The notes: generated by a model from the letters alone, not told the origin. Counted from the stretch's first letter, positions 50,110 through 59,415 are shown. The stretch: 64,000 bases of DNA from Dehalococcoidales bacterium (GCA_016932435.1 JAFGCW010000045.1:1-64000), one strand, 5' to 3'. A program made the numbers and translations.

Positions 50110-50451
50110 ATGCATGAGCAGAACATATGCGAGTCCCTTTTAGCCCTGGCTATTAAGCATGCCGAACAGGCGAATGCCGACAGGATTCTGAGGATATACC
50201 TTGTTGTCGGTGAATACTCCGGCGTTGTCGATGAGTCCGTGGTATTCTATTTCAATTTACTCAGTAAAGGCACGATCGCCGAAGGCGCCGATATTGACTT
50301 CACGCATGTACCGGCGCAGTTACGCTGCCGTAACTGTAATACCGTTTTTACTCCCGAACATCTCAACCTGCGCTGTCCCAACTGCAATGAGCAACAGGTT
50401 GAAATAGCTTCGGGAAAAGAGATGTACCTTGAAAGCCTACAGGTGGAATAA
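50110..50451 (+). CDS. hypA: hydrogenase maturation nickel metallochaperone HypA-like
   Basis: A 113-residue protein. The start MHEQNICESLL provides H2 and E3 for nickel, and the zinc ribbon C73xxC76 (LRCRNCN) with C89xxC92 (LRCPNCN) is intact. HypA normally hands nickel to HypB for hydrogenase assembly. No hypB-F or hydrogenase genes are seen here, so it is orphan in the window. The ATG at 50110 is chosen because HypA always begins MHE; the longer in-frame start at 50065 is rejected. Ribosome binding is weak. It lies 135 bp before an Fe-S protein gene. Confidence 0.88.
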   Translation: MHEQNICESLLALAIKHAEQANADRILRIYLVVGEYSGVVDESVVFYFNLLSKGTIAEGADIDFTHVPAQLRCRNCNTVFTPEHLNLRCPNCNEQQVEIASGKEMYLESLQVE

Positions 50452-50586
50452 CCGGTAATATTGGTAGCAAATACCATGTTTTGAAGTTTCATTCTGATGA
50501 GAGTATATTACTTTATCATGAAAGACTTTATAGCCTGTTTACGGCAAAAAACGACCGGGAAAGACAGCAATAAAAGGAGAATTTAA

Positions 50587-51714
50587 ATGGCAGAAAATGA
50601 TATATACACCGAACTTGCTGAGAGACTTGGCGCACCAACATCGGAACGCTTTATGGCTATCCTGCACGAGATGTTTACGCCTGAAGAGGCAGGTGTTTGC
50701 CTGGAATTATATATTCCCGGCACCATAGAGGATCTCAAGAAAGCGCTTGGCTATGACGAAGCTACCATAATCAAAATACTTGACAGCCTTATCGACCGCG
50801 GCATACTTACCCGTGGGGAAACATTGTTCGCTTTCCATTCCAGCCTGCTGGGTTTCCACCATGATATCGCTGACACCGGTGTCCACACCGGTCCGAACGC
50901 CCTTCCCCAGAAGGTAAAGGACCTATGGGCAGACTTCTTCTGTAATAAATGGTCCGACATCTGGGTTAAATCCGCCAGCGACAGGAAAGCCGCCGGAGGT
51001 CAGGGTATTATGCTGACTCCTGCTATCGGTGCTCTTGAGATCAGTAATATCTCCGATGACGACCTCGTTACCCAGGAAAACTGGAAAATGCAGATAAAGC
51101 TTGCCAAGAGACGAATCATCGCACCCTGCGGCTGCCGGGTACTCTGGGGCAAATGCGACCACCCTCTGATGACCTGCTTCGCCGTGTTCGATAACTCCCG
51201 CGGGACATATTACCTGGACAAGCCGGGACGATTACTCAAGGAATATACCGAGGAAGAAACACTCGAGATCGTCCGTCAGAATGAAGAAGCCGGGCTTGTC
51301 CACTGGGGCGTCTGCTACTGCTGCGCCGATGCCTGTGAAATGCTCCATTCGTATACCAAGCATGATAGACTCGATCTTGTGGAACCTAATCGTTTCCAGG
51401 CAGCAGTGGATGAAGAAACCTGCGTCGGCTGCCAGGATTGCGTCGAGAAGTGCCCCTTCAACGCGGTTGAGATGGTAAAGGTACCGGGTTCCAAGAAACT
51501 CAAGGCATCGATTATCGCCGAGAACTGTAAGGGCTGCGGCGTCTGCGTTGTAGGCTGTAAGCAGAAAGCGCTGAAACTCGATATAGTCAGGCCGAAAGAA
51601 TACATGAAGACCCGTGAATTCAGGTTCCCGGCGCCGGAACCGAGTAAGTCCGGACGGCGTATTCCGGTCAACGCTCCGATAGGTCCCTACGGCGGCTTCT
51701 ACGAGCTTGGATAA
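50587..51714 (+). CDS. 4Fe-4S ferredoxin-type protein with N-terminal winged-helix-like region
   Basis: A 375-residue protein. Residues about 1-90 look like a winged-helix domain (SERFMAILHEMFTPEEAGVCLELY, EATIIKILDSLIDRGILTRG). The middle has cysteine clusters APCGCRVLWGKCDHP and GVCYCCADACEML. The C-terminal pair of 4Fe-4S motifs is CVGCQDCVEKCPFNA and CKGCGVCVVGCKQKA. It would act in electron transfer, possibly with redox sensing. AAGGAG precedes the ATG. It is followed after 33 bp by an SDR gene. Similar proteins are common in anaerobes, and the function is not assigned. Confidence 0.85.
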   Translation: MAENDIYTELAERLGAPTSERFMAILHEMFTPEEAGVCLELYIPGTIEDLKKALGYDEATIIKILDSLIDRGILTRGETLFAFHSSLLGFHHDIADTGVHTGPNALPQKVKDLWADFFCNKWSDIWVKSASDRKAAGGQGIMLTPAIGALEISNISDDDLVTQENWKMQIKLAKRRIIAPCGCRVLWGKCDHPLMTCFAVFDNSRGTYYLDKPGRLLKEYTEEETLEIVRQNEEAGLVHWGVCYCCADACEMLHSYTKHDRLDLVEPNRFQAAVDEETCVGCQDCVEKCPFNAVEMVKVPGSKKLKASIIAENCKGCGVCVVGCKQKALKLDIVRPKEYMKTREFRFPAPEPSKSGRRIPVNAPIGPYGGFYELG

Positions 51715-51747
51715 ACCTCAAACTACATCGAATAAACGGAGGGAAAA

Positions 51748-52524
51748 ATGTTATTAGAGAACAGAGTGGCAATTATTTCGGGTGGGGCAAAAGGTATGGG
51801 AAAAAGCATGGCATTCAAGTTTGCTGAAGAAGGTTGTTCGGTTGCGATTGCCGACATCAGTATAAATGAAGCCAGGGAGAATATTTCAGAGATAAAACAA
51901 AAAGGTGGCAACGGACTCGCCATCGAATGCGATATTACCAGGATCGATCAGGTAAAAGAAGTAGTGGATAAGGTGTTAAAAGAATACGGTAAGGTGGATA
52001 TACTGGTGAACAATGCCGGAGGTATGCCTGAAACACCGCCTATCGAGGATATAACCGAAGAAGAATGGGACAAAGTATTTGCCCTCAATCTGAAAAGCGA
52101 TTTCTTCTTCTGCAAGTACATCGTCCCGCAAATGAAGGAGAGAAAATACGGGAAGATCATTAACCTTTCTTCTATCGGGGCGATAAGCCCCCCGGCTCAC
52201 GCGATACATTATAATACCGCAAAAGCAGCGATAATAGGTTTTACCTATGACCTCGCCCGTGCTCTGGCTTCCTACAATATCTGCGTCAACGCTATCCTGC
52301 CCGGTCCGGTACGGACTTCCTTCTATGACAGGACTATAGGTTCATGGACGGAAGACCAGAAAGACGAATTCTTTAAGAATATCGGCCAGAATAACGTACC
52401 GATGAAACGGGTTGGCACTCCTGAAGAGATAGCTGGTGCCGCCCTTTTCCTGGCTTCGGAAATGTCTTCCTACGTTACCGGTGAAACCATACTTGTCGCC
52501 GGCGGACTGCCGCTTTCGCCGTAA
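51748..52524 (+). CDS. short-chain dehydrogenase/reductase (FabG-like)
   Basis: A 258-residue classic SDR. The cofactor motif is IISGGAKGMGKSMAFKFAEEG, with DI for NAD preference near residue 37, NNAGG, the catalytic YNTAK in AIHYNTAKAA, and the end SSYVTGETILVAGGLPLSP. Substrate may be a hydroxy acid, a 3-oxoacyl thioester or a sugar-like alcohol. GGAGGG precedes the ATG. It shares a strand with the Fe-S protein. A repeat region follows and separates it from the convergent MmgE/PrpD gene. Confidence 0.92.
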   Translation: MLLENRVAIISGGAKGMGKSMAFKFAEEGCSVAIADISINEARENISEIKQKGGNGLAIECDITRIDQVKEVVDKVLKEYGKVDILVNNAGGMPETPPIEDITEEEWDKVFALNLKSDFFFCKYIVPQMKERKYGKIINLSSIGAISPPAHAIHYNTAKAAIIGFTYDLARALASYNICVNAILPGPVRTSFYDRTIGSWTEDQKDEFFKNIGQNNVPMKRVGTPEEIAGAALFLASEMSSYVTGETILVAGGLPLSP

Positions 52525-52575
52525 CCATACTTAGGAAACCTCTAATTAACATCACTTAATATCGATCAGGACATT

Positions 52576-52700
52576 CCTCTCCTTTGACGTGAGAGGCTAG
52601 AGCCTGCCCCGTACTTGATACGGGGTGAGGGTGGAAAGTAACGATTTACGCGTAGCCCTCTCACCCTAACCCCCTCCCGCGGTGGGGAGAGGGAACTTTT
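52576..52700. repeat. three-hairpin repeat region between convergent genes
   Basis: It has three palindromes: CCTCTC...GAGAGG (52576-52596), CCCCGTACTTGATACGGGG (52607-52625) and CCCTCTC...GAGAGGG (52656-52693), the last followed by TTTTTT. The second and third match common dispersed elements ('CCCCGTA...TACGGGG' and 'CCCTCACCCTAACCC..GGGGAGAGGG'). The last can act as a terminator for the SDR gene. Confidence 0.6.
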
Positions 52701-52729
52701 TTAGTGGTTTCCAATTTACTGATTTACCA

Positions 52730-54115
52730 TTACGCAACCAGTAGTTTTACAATCTCAGAAACGTTGTCCACTTTTTCCAGGTTGTTAATCATATTCAGAG
52801 CTTTTTCCGCGTTTTTCTTCGATATCCTGCCGCAGAAATCAATGTTGTGCCAGTACTTCGCCGTCAACTCGTCCTCGGTAAGCGGGAATTTGGGAAACCC
52901 CCTGCTCTGCGGATGATTGAAAACAGCAGCATACTCTATGCCGTTTTTCATCTTGACGATGAGTTCTTCTCTTATCGGATCAGTCTGTGTTGTCGGCATA
53001 TGCTGTACCTTTCCGCACAGTTCGATAACCTCCGGTTCCTGTATGGCTTCTTCGGTGTAATGCTCAAGCCTGGCGCCTTTTCTGAGCAAGACACTAGCAG
53101 CACTGTACCCCTGATAGAAGAGTGCCGCCGAGTGAGAATCACCCTTCTTGAACGGTATTGCTCCGTAGCTATTCAACTGTCCGGGATGAATACCAATAAT
53201 AATCTCATTGATTTCTCCGGCATCGATTTCGTGTTCCGCGACAATATCCAGTCCGCAGTCGATTATATTATGATTCCCCTGGCAGGAAGGATATTTCTTG
53301 TGGCGGCTTTTTACGTAAAACTCCTTGCCAAGATCGCGATTCATATACTCCGGGTGATGAGGTTTCGGGTAATAACTGTCAAAAAATCCCTGGACGCCGA
53401 AAAGCGGATCTTTAAGCCCGGTAAAGCCGTTCTTGGCCATCAGCGTGGATATGATGCCGTTACGGGCAGCCATCGCCCCATACAGCTTGAACGTCATGGC
53501 TCCGTCCCATAACGAGCGAAAACTTCCGGCCACCATGTTCGTTAGAATGCCGAATGAATTATAAAGCTGTTCTTCATCCAGTCCCATCAGCCTTGCGGTA
53601 ATACCGGCTGCACCGAATGCATTTATCGTACCGACAGGATCGAAGGGATGATCGAAGGAAAGTCCTCCTACGAAGGCAATCCGCGATGCCAGGTCACCAC
53701 CCAGGATGACAGCACTGAGAAGGTCCTTGCCGCTGGCACCGGTATACTCTGCTACGGCCAGCGCCGCCGGTACTGTCGAACTCTGGACATGACCGGGAAA
53801 CATTCCCTCGTTCTGTCCGAAAGCATCAGGGCCGGTACATTCGAAATCATATGACCTCGCCTGGAGGCTGTTCATCATCGCGGCGTGGGGTAACGGCACT
53901 CTGTCCCCGTGTACCAGGATCGTCGCTTCTCCGTTTCCACCCCACTGCCTGACCAGGTTGAACAGAGCCGCATTACCCGGACCGTTATAACCGCTGACCA
54001 TAGTACCCGCCAGGTCGATCAACTGCCGTTTCGCATCCCGTATCACTTCCTCGTTGAAGGCATCATAACCTGTATCCAGCATATTTTGAATCAGTTTCCG
54101 TGTTTCTGTTTCCAT
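52730..54115 (-). CDS. MmgE/PrpD family protein
   Basis: A 461-residue protein of the 2-methylcitrate dehydratase/iminodisuccinate-epimerase/aconitate decarboxylase superfamily. Visible signs are DLAGTMVSGYNGPGNAALFNLV, AAVPAALAVAEYTGASGKDLLSAVILGGDLASRIAF, AFGAAGITARLMGLDEEQLYNSFGI and HKKYPSCQGNHNIIDCGLDI. Methylcitrate synthase and the other prp genes are absent, so a substrate other than methylcitrate is likely. GGAGGT precedes the ATG. It is the last of the five-gene minus-strand set that starts with the EtfB-like gene. Confidence 0.88.
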   Translation of the reverse strand: METETRKLIQNMLDTGYDAFNEEVIRDAKRQLIDLAGTMVSGYNGPGNAALFNLVRQWGGNGEATILVHGDRVPLPHAAMMNSLQARSYDFECTGPDAFGQNEGMFPGHVQSSTVPAALAVAEYTGASGKDLLSAVILGGDLASRIAFVGGLSFDHPFDPVGTINAFGAAGITARLMGLDEEQLYNSFGILTNMVAGSFRSLWDGAMTFKLYGAMAARNGIISTLMAKNGFTGLKDPLFGVQGFFDSYYPKPHHPEYMNRDLGKEFYVKSRHKKYPSCQGNHNIIDCGLDIVAEHEIDAGEINEIIIGIHPGQLNSYGAIPFKKGDSHSAALFYQGYSAASVLLRKGARLEHYTEEAIQEPEVIELCGKVQHMPTTQTDPIREELIVKMKNGIEYAAVFNHPQSRGFPKFPLTEDELTAKYWHNIDFCGRISKKNAEKALNMINNLEKVDNVSEIVKLLVA

Positions 54116-54146
54116 AGAACACCTCCCTGTCTCAGCGATGATACTA

Positions 54147-55775
54147 TCAAGACTCCTTCTTATCTCTTTTATCCGAATATTCCGGCGGAATGTACCCCGA
54201 CCAGTCAGCCACCCTGTTGGGATCGAGCATATTTCTTACCTGCTGCAGCCAGTAGTCCGAGTTATCGTAAATAGGTCCCCATCTCTGGTGAATATGTTCG
54301 ATATCCTCGACCTGCATCATCGCTCCGCGATTGGTATAACTGAAACGCTTGAAAGGACTGTTGACGTCATATACCATGTCCATGTATTCCCTCGCCGAAG
54401 CCAGTGACTCCGGGTCGAAGGGATCATAGCCGGTAGCGATACCTCCCGACGAACCCAGCGCATAATGCTCCATCGGTCGATACGACATCCCAAGGTTAGG
54501 CTGTACGATAGACCCACGCTTGCTGAAGGACTTGAACGCGTCGAACTCAACCGGACGGTAGTTCAACTGCATCTCCGTAGAGCCGTCAGCTCCCTGGATG
54601 GATACCATGATATCGCCTGTCCCTCTCGCCATCCCGACACCCGTCGACCATATCTGGTACATGAACATCTGGCATTTTATCTTGTTATTGTTATACTCCG
54701 GGTCCAGGTAACCGCCCCACTTCTCCATGACGGTCAACACCGCTTTTTCCCGGTATTCCAGTTCGCGGCGGGAATGACCGTTGACGAACACCGGCACCGA
54801 CCTTTGAATCTTGGTCGGGTCCGACTGCGGTCTTTCCTGCATCTTAGCCCAGGTTTCGTCAGCGCCTTCTTCGCCGAAACCGGTTGCCATGTAAGCAGGA
54901 GCCACGATACAGGCAAGTTCCGCCTGACCTATCTCCGTTGAGGCTCTCATCATCTTCTCCACATCAGTGAAAGTGAGGACGTTGACACGGTAATTATCGG
55001 GAATTTTCGTTATCTGTGCGGCGGAAAGGGCTTGTCCCGGCTCTCTCACCATGTCGAACTTCGATGGTGGATCGGCATACCACGGATAGAGTTTGACCGA
55101 GCACTTGGTGATGACTCCGTGGCCGCCGTTAGCTCCGGCGCGACCTCTGAGTATCCCCCTCAGACTGAATCCCGGTCCGTCTCCCGAAAACCAGCCGCCT
55201 TCTCTCCCGGCAGTACCCAGGTTCAGTATCTCACCTGTCGGCAGCACCCATTCGCAGCCCAGGACGTTACGCCCGTAACCGCTGGTGTAAATCTGGGAAA
55301 TGGTCATCTCCTGGTGACAGCAGGCCAGCGAAACAACCGAGGCGCTGTAGCCCACACCCGGCTTGCCGACGTAATACCCGAGTTTACCCGCTGTATCCAG
55401 GAGCTGGTACATCGTAACGAACGGTTCAACGACCGCATGGGCGTTCTTTTCATCTATTTCGATAATTCTGTTCAATCGTTTTAGTTCCAGCAGTATTCCC
55501 CTCTCGCTGCTCAGGTACGTTGCCACATACTCGAAGGCACGGGCCGAAGGTTTGAACAAAATTCCGGCCTTGTTGCAGAACCTGACTATCTTCTGGATTT
55601 CCTCGACACTTCCCGGTAACAGTACCGCCGCCGGAGGACTGTGGTATTTTTCGCCGAAAGCCAGTTTATTCCCCCAAACCTGGTTATAGCTCTCCATAAT
55701 CACCGGTTCCTGGGTGATGTACTCGGGACCGACTATATCTTCAAGCGCTTTATATTCATCTTTGGTAAGTTTCAT
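54147..55775 (-). CDS. FAD-binding oxidoreductase of the vanillyl-alcohol-oxidase/4-cresol dehydrogenase type
   Basis: A 542-residue flavoprotein. The PCMH FAD-binding domain has SPPAAVLLPGSVEEIQKIVRFCNKAGI, VVEPFVTMYQLLDTAGK and GRAGANGGHGVITKCSVKLYPW. The C-terminal domain has HSRRELEYREKAVLTVMEKWGGYLDPEY and a long tyrosine-rich end with RRVWQQVRNMLDPNRV-like sequence. Members oxidise phenols or benzylic alcohols. The start is 55775 after AAGGAGA; an earlier start adds a region belonging to the next gene. It is a distinct family from the FAD protein at 57084. It lies between the CCG-type Fe-S gene and MmgE/PrpD. Confidence 0.87.
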   Translation of the reverse strand: MKLTKDEYKALEDIVGPEYITQEPVIMESYNQVWGNKLAFGEKYHSPPAAVLLPGSVEEIQKIVRFCNKAGILFKPSARAFEYVATYLSSERGILLELKRLNRIIEIDEKNAHAVVEPFVTMYQLLDTAGKLGYYVGKPGVGYSASVVSLACCHQEMTISQIYTSGYGRNVLGCEWVLPTGEILNLGTAGREGGWFSGDGPGFSLRGILRGRAGANGGHGVITKCSVKLYPWYADPPSKFDMVREPGQALSAAQITKIPDNYRVNVLTFTDVEKMMRASTEIGQAELACIVAPAYMATGFGEEGADETWAKMQERPQSDPTKIQRSVPVFVNGHSRRELEYREKAVLTVMEKWGGYLDPEYNNNKIKCQMFMYQIWSTGVGMARGTGDIMVSIQGADGSTEMQLNYRPVEFDAFKSFSKRGSIVQPNLGMSYRPMEHYALGSSGGIATGYDPFDPESLASAREYMDMVYDVNSPFKRFSYTNRGAMMQVEDIEHIHQRWGPIYDNSDYWLQQVRNMLDPNRVADWSGYIPPEYSDKRDKKES

Positions 55776-55809
55776 TTTCAGTCTCCTTACGTTCCGTTCG
55801 TTCGAGGGT

Positions 55810-57087
55810 TCAAATGGATTGCTGGACAAGTTCGATAATATCCAGGACCTCGATCGAATCTCCGGTTTCCCGCGCGGCGTCGAGGAAATTTCGCTTGCAC
55901 CAGGGACAGGCGCTGACAATAGCTTCCGCACCGACCGCGTGAGCTTCTCTTAACCGTTCGTTTGCTGTCCATCTGGCGAAATCCGGAAAAGCATCTATCA
56001 CACCTCCACCGGAGCCGCAGCACCAGGCATACTCCCTGATCCGGTACATTTCCACAAAATCCACGCCCGGAATACTGTTGATTATATTCCTGGGAGTGTC
56101 GTAGACCCCGTTGGTGCCCCGCCGGTATTTCTTCGGCGGGTCATGCAGGTAGGTGAGTGTTCCCGGTGGTTTGTATTCTTTCCCTTCCCAGTGTATCCAC
56201 GGTTCGCCCAGCCTTCCGAGATGGCAGGGGTCATGGTACGTAACTTTGAGGGGCAGGGACTTCTTAAGCCGGAGTTTTCCTTCCTGTATCAGCTTCTCGA
56301 TATACTGGGTGATATGATAGACTTCAATTCCCAATCCTTTGCCTGTTTTATCATAGAGTACCTTAAAGGTGCTGTAACAATCCGAACAGGGAGTCACCAG
56401 CACCTTTACTCCGGCTGTTTTCAATGCTTCCACCTGGTGTTCGGCGAACTTGATGAGTTCGCCTTCATAGCCCAGTTCGTAGGCACGACCACCACAGCAG
56501 GATTCATCCGCCCCCATGATACCGACATCAACGCTGGCTTGCTGGAGCAGTCTCACTCCGGATTGAGCCACCGGCCATAATTCTTTATCGTAGGAATAGC
56601 GGCATCCGGCAAAATACAGGACCTCCGCTGTCTCATCAGTAACGCGTTTAACGTCCAGGTCTGCCGCCCAGTTACCCCGTTCCGAGCGTGGTTTCATCAT
56701 CATGTTGTCTTCTTCCCGCAGATTCTTGATCAGCGGCAGGTGCTGGGGCAGTAAATAACCTTCGTCGACACACTTAATCCTTAGTTCCTGCATATGCTGC
56801 AGCGGTTCCAGGTCGTTCCCAACCTTGCATGCTATATCACAGGAACCGTCCATCAGGCACTTATAGAGAATGTCGAGAAACGTATCATCGATTTCAATCC
56901 TTTCCTTTAGCAGTGAATAAGAAAGGTTGAACTTGCCGCCGGCAGCATAGGCGTGCCAGTGATACCTGGCAGCCGAAGGACAACCCTCCATGAAATCGAA
57001 ATTTTTAATAAACCGCCACGGTATATACTTACAGTATGAGCAGCGGGGACATCTCTGCATATCGTGTTCGTATTGTTCCCAGTTCAC
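55810..57087 (-). CDS. CCG-domain (HdrD/GlcF-like) iron-sulfur protein
   Basis: A 425-residue soluble Fe-S protein. Two 4Fe-4S-type cysteine groups are at the N-terminus (CPRCSYCKYIPW and CLMDGSCDIACKVG). Two CCG cysteine-rich modules follow: FAGCRYSYD...ESCCGGRAYELG and HDPCHLG...EYAWCCGSGGGVIDAFPDF. Each module is typical of HdrD, GlcF and lactate-dehydrogenase-type subunits, taking electrons from a flavoprotein partner. GTG start; 4-bp overlap (GTGA) with the FAD gene upstream shows coupling. It likely links two FAD dehydrogenases with the EtfB-like protein. Confidence 0.9.
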   Translation of the reverse strand: MNWEQYEHDMQRCPRCSYCKYIPWRFIKNFDFMEGCPSAARYHWHAYAAGGKFNLSYSLLKERIEIDDTFLDILYKCLMDGSCDIACKVGNDLEPLQHMQELRIKCVDEGYLLPQHLPLIKNLREEDNMMMKPRSERGNWAADLDVKRVTDETAEVLYFAGCRYSYDKELWPVAQSGVRLLQQASVDVGIMGADESCCGGRAYELGYEGELIKFAEHQVEALKTAGVKVLVTPCSDCYSTFKVLYDKTGKGLGIEVYHITQYIEKLIQEGKLRLKKSLPLKVTYHDPCHLGRLGEPWIHWEGKEYKPPGTLTYLHDPPKKYRRGTNGVYDTPRNIINSIPGVDFVEMYRIREYAWCCGSGGGVIDAFPDFARWTANERLREAHAVGAEAIVSACPWCKRNFLDAARETGDSIEVLDIIELVQQSI

Positions 57088-58574
57088 GAGATTACCTCCT
57101 TGTTCCGGTCCTGTTTAAAACACAATTTCCCTGGATTCAGTATCCAGTTGGGATCGAATATATTCTTGATTTTCTTCTGCATCTCGGCGGTATCGCCAGC
57201 ACGCCGGTAGGCAATGTCTGCCCAGTCGCCGTAAGGTCTGGAAAAGAACGCTCCTTGTTCTTCCAGCTGGTCGACCGCTTCAATCTCGATTTTCTTCACC
57301 ATGTCTAATTCTTCCCGGTTATCGTTATCATAATAAAGGTCGAATTCGCAGTGGCAGCTTGTGCCCTGCGCCACCGGCTGGATATAGACTCCAATATTTT
57401 CAGCGGGAAATCTCCGCTGCTGTGCTAATCCGGATACAAGATTTGAGAACCGGGGAGTATTACCCAGCGTAGTCAGGAAAAACACATCCCTGAAACTGCC
57501 TTTCATTCTCTGTTTCCAGTAAGGTTCATCTGAAGGCTTCGACAGGAGGTCGGCAAAATCTTCGGCCTCAACCGATGCAATACTATCGTGAATTTCAAGC
57601 CCGTACTTCTCTGCCAGTTCCCTCAGGTCTGCTTCCAGGTACTGGACTTTCTCATCTGGTAAAGGACCGTACCCTTCGCAGGTAACGAACAGTACCCACT
57701 CAGGCAATTTGTCCTGTAAAGTCATTATCTCCTGAGAATCGTTACCGGCAAGGCAGGCAAGGTTGACGTTATTAAGTATGAATATATTACCCGTGAAGCG
57801 TATACGTGTCAGGTAGTAGGTTAACTCGATGAGAGGTTCCAGGCTGGAACCGGTAATAAAAAAGGCACGTCGCAATTCAGACAGGAACCGGCATTTCAGG
57901 GACATCCAGGTAACGATGCCGACAGTTCCCTGGGCTCCAGATATCAATCTCTGTGGGTCCATCTGGGTCGGGCCGAAGGGACTTATCTGGGCTTTGCCTA
58001 TCTCCCATTGTTCCTCAAGTGTATCCGGGCCGGATGCCTCGCCGGTTCTCAGTTTATCCCCTGTTCCGAAGACGATCTCCGCGCAGAGCATAGGATCAGT
58101 ACTGTCGAAATGCAAGCCCGGCATCAGAATGGGATCCCGCTCCAGCACGCTGGAAAGCACTGACTTGGTACTTCTGGGCGCCAGCGGCATATAGGCGCAC
58201 ATCCCGTCTTTTGCAAGTTCATCCTGAAGTTCTTCGAACGTGACGCCCGGTTCAACGATCGCTACCCTGTTGGAAGCGTCGACTCTTAAAATTTTGTTCA
58301 TCCTTCTCAGGTCGACTATTACCGCATTTTCAGCGTCCGGTATAGTATCTCCTCTTAAATGGGGCGATCCAGAACTCACAGGGACAAGAGGGATTTTCTG
58401 TTCGTTAGCCCACCTGACGATTTCCTGGAGTTCGTCAGTACTGGCAGGTCTTACGGCACAACTCGGAAATTTCAAGGGGTAGCCATTCGAGTCTGCTACA
58501 TATTCTTTAAGTTTCCCCGAACCAGTCAGGACATTTTCTTTGCCGACTATTTTTTCAAGTCCGTTTTCGACCAT
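57084..58574 (-). CDS. FAD-linked oxidase (GlcD-like)
   Basis: A 496-residue PCMH-type flavoprotein. The FAD domain is CAVRPASTDELQEIVRWANEQKIPLVPVSSGSPHLRGDT, then VAIVEPGVTFEELQDELAK and GAQGTVGIVTWMSLKCRF. The C-terminal substrate domain ends RAGDTAEMQKKIKNIFDPNWILNPGKLCF, which is typical. It likely oxidises a 2-hydroxy acid or related compound and passes electrons to the overlapping CCG protein. The start at 58574 is chosen for its spacing to GAGGAGGT. It is 49 bp after the EtfB-like gene. Confidence 0.9.
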   Translation of the reverse strand: MVENGLEKIVGKENVLTGSGKLKEYVADSNGYPLKFPSCAVRPASTDELQEIVRWANEQKIPLVPVSSGSPHLRGDTIPDAENAVIVDLRRMNKILRVDASNRVAIVEPGVTFEELQDELAKDGMCAYMPLAPRSTKSVLSSVLERDPILMPGLHFDSTDPMLCAEIVFGTGDKLRTGEASGPDTLEEQWEIGKAQISPFGPTQMDPQRLISGAQGTVGIVTWMSLKCRFLSELRRAFFITGSSLEPLIELTYYLTRIRFTGNIFILNNVNLACLAGNDSQEIMTLQDKLPEWVLFVTCEGYGPLPDEKVQYLEADLRELAEKYGLEIHDSIASVEAEDFADLLSKPSDEPYWKQRMKGSFRDVFFLTTLGNTPRFSNLVSGLAQQRRFPAENIGVYIQPVAQGTSCHCEFDLYYDNDNREELDMVKKIEIEAVDQLEEQGAFFSRPYGDWADIAYRRAGDTAEMQKKIKNIFDPNWILNPGKLCFKQDRNKEVIS

Positions 58575-58623
58575 TAATGACCTCCTCATAATAAAGGATA
58601 TAGTTAATACGGAATATCTAAAA

Positions 58624-59415
58624 TCAGATTACATTGATTTCTTTCAGCTTGATCGCGAGGTTCGCCGCCAACTCTTCGGGGCTTGTAGCTTCCAGTATTT
58701 CGCAGCTTTCCGGGTATACCGGGGTATTCATTTTCACTATGGCCTTGTGATCGGTATCGCTTGTTTCTATTCCCAGGTCTTCGGCGTCCCAGGTTGTAAC
58801 AGGCTTTTTTGCAGCGGATACAAATGCTTCCATGTCCGGTTTTCTCAGGATTCCAACCTCGCCTGTCACAATAGCGAGTGCTGGTGAAGCAGTCTCGATA
58901 ATCTCGTAACCATCTGACAATGTCTTCTCAATTCTTAAAACATCACCGTCAAATTCAACTTTTCGCGCCGCTGTGATACAGGGAATATTCAGTATGTCGG
59001 CAATACGGCTGCCTACCTGACCGTTATTGGTATCGGCTGCCTGCAGACCGCAGAGGACCAGGTGGACATCTTCCAGCTTCTGTATTGCCGCGGCAAGAGC
59101 CATAGAGGTAAGAGACGTGTTGAATTCATCGAAAACCTCGTCCTGTAAAAGGATCAGCCGGTCGGCTCCGGCAGCCAGGGCTGAAGTCACGACGGCTTTG
59201 GTCAGCTTTTTCCCCAGGCTGATCACGGTGATGGTAGCTTCCTGTGCGTCTTTTATTCTTAACGCTGCTTCAAGTGCATTCTCATCGAAGGGACTTAATA
59301 CCGGCGGTGTTGCTCTCGGCGGAATCGCCCGTTTGGCTTCGGTATCGATTTGAAAGAGGGACAAGGGCATTTCGGGATCGAGTACCTGCTTCATGCACAC
59401 GACGATATTTTTCAT
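58624..59415 (-). CDS. electron transfer flavoprotein beta subunit-like protein
   Basis: A 263-residue EtfB-family protein. KNIVVCMKQVLDPEMPLS at the start, ATPPVLSPFDENALEAALRIKD, and the AMP/FAD-site signature LCGLQAADTNNGQVGSRIADILNIPCIT are all present. EtfB normally works only as a heterodimer with EtfA, which carries the functional FAD. No EtfA is encoded in this window; the 304 bp upstream and the next genes show none. It is the first gene of the five-gene set. Electron transfer between the oxidases and a remote EtfA is likely. Confidence 0.9.
   Translation of the reverse strand: MKNIVVCMKQVLDPEMPLSLFQIDTEAKRAIPPRATPPVLSPFDENALEAALRIKDAQEATITVISLGKKLTKAVVTSALAAGADRLILLQDEVFDEFNTSLTSMALAAAIQKLEDVHLVLCGLQAADTNNGQVGSRIADILNIPCITAARKVEFDGDVLRIEKTLSDGYEIIETASPALAIVTGEVGILRKPDMEAFVSAAKKPVTTWDAEDLGIETSDTDHKAIVKMNTPVYPESCEILEATSPEELAANLAIKLKEINVI

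Noticed and set aside
49874..50143. 89-residue frame before hypA
   Set aside because: It contains the strong hairpin, overlaps the HypA start in another frame and has no recognisable domain or good ribosome binding site.
55776..55931. Longer N-terminus for the cresol-dehydrogenase-like gene
   Set aside because: The extra residues overlap the preceding gene in the operon and are compositionally unlike the family; AAGGAGA supports the start at 55775.
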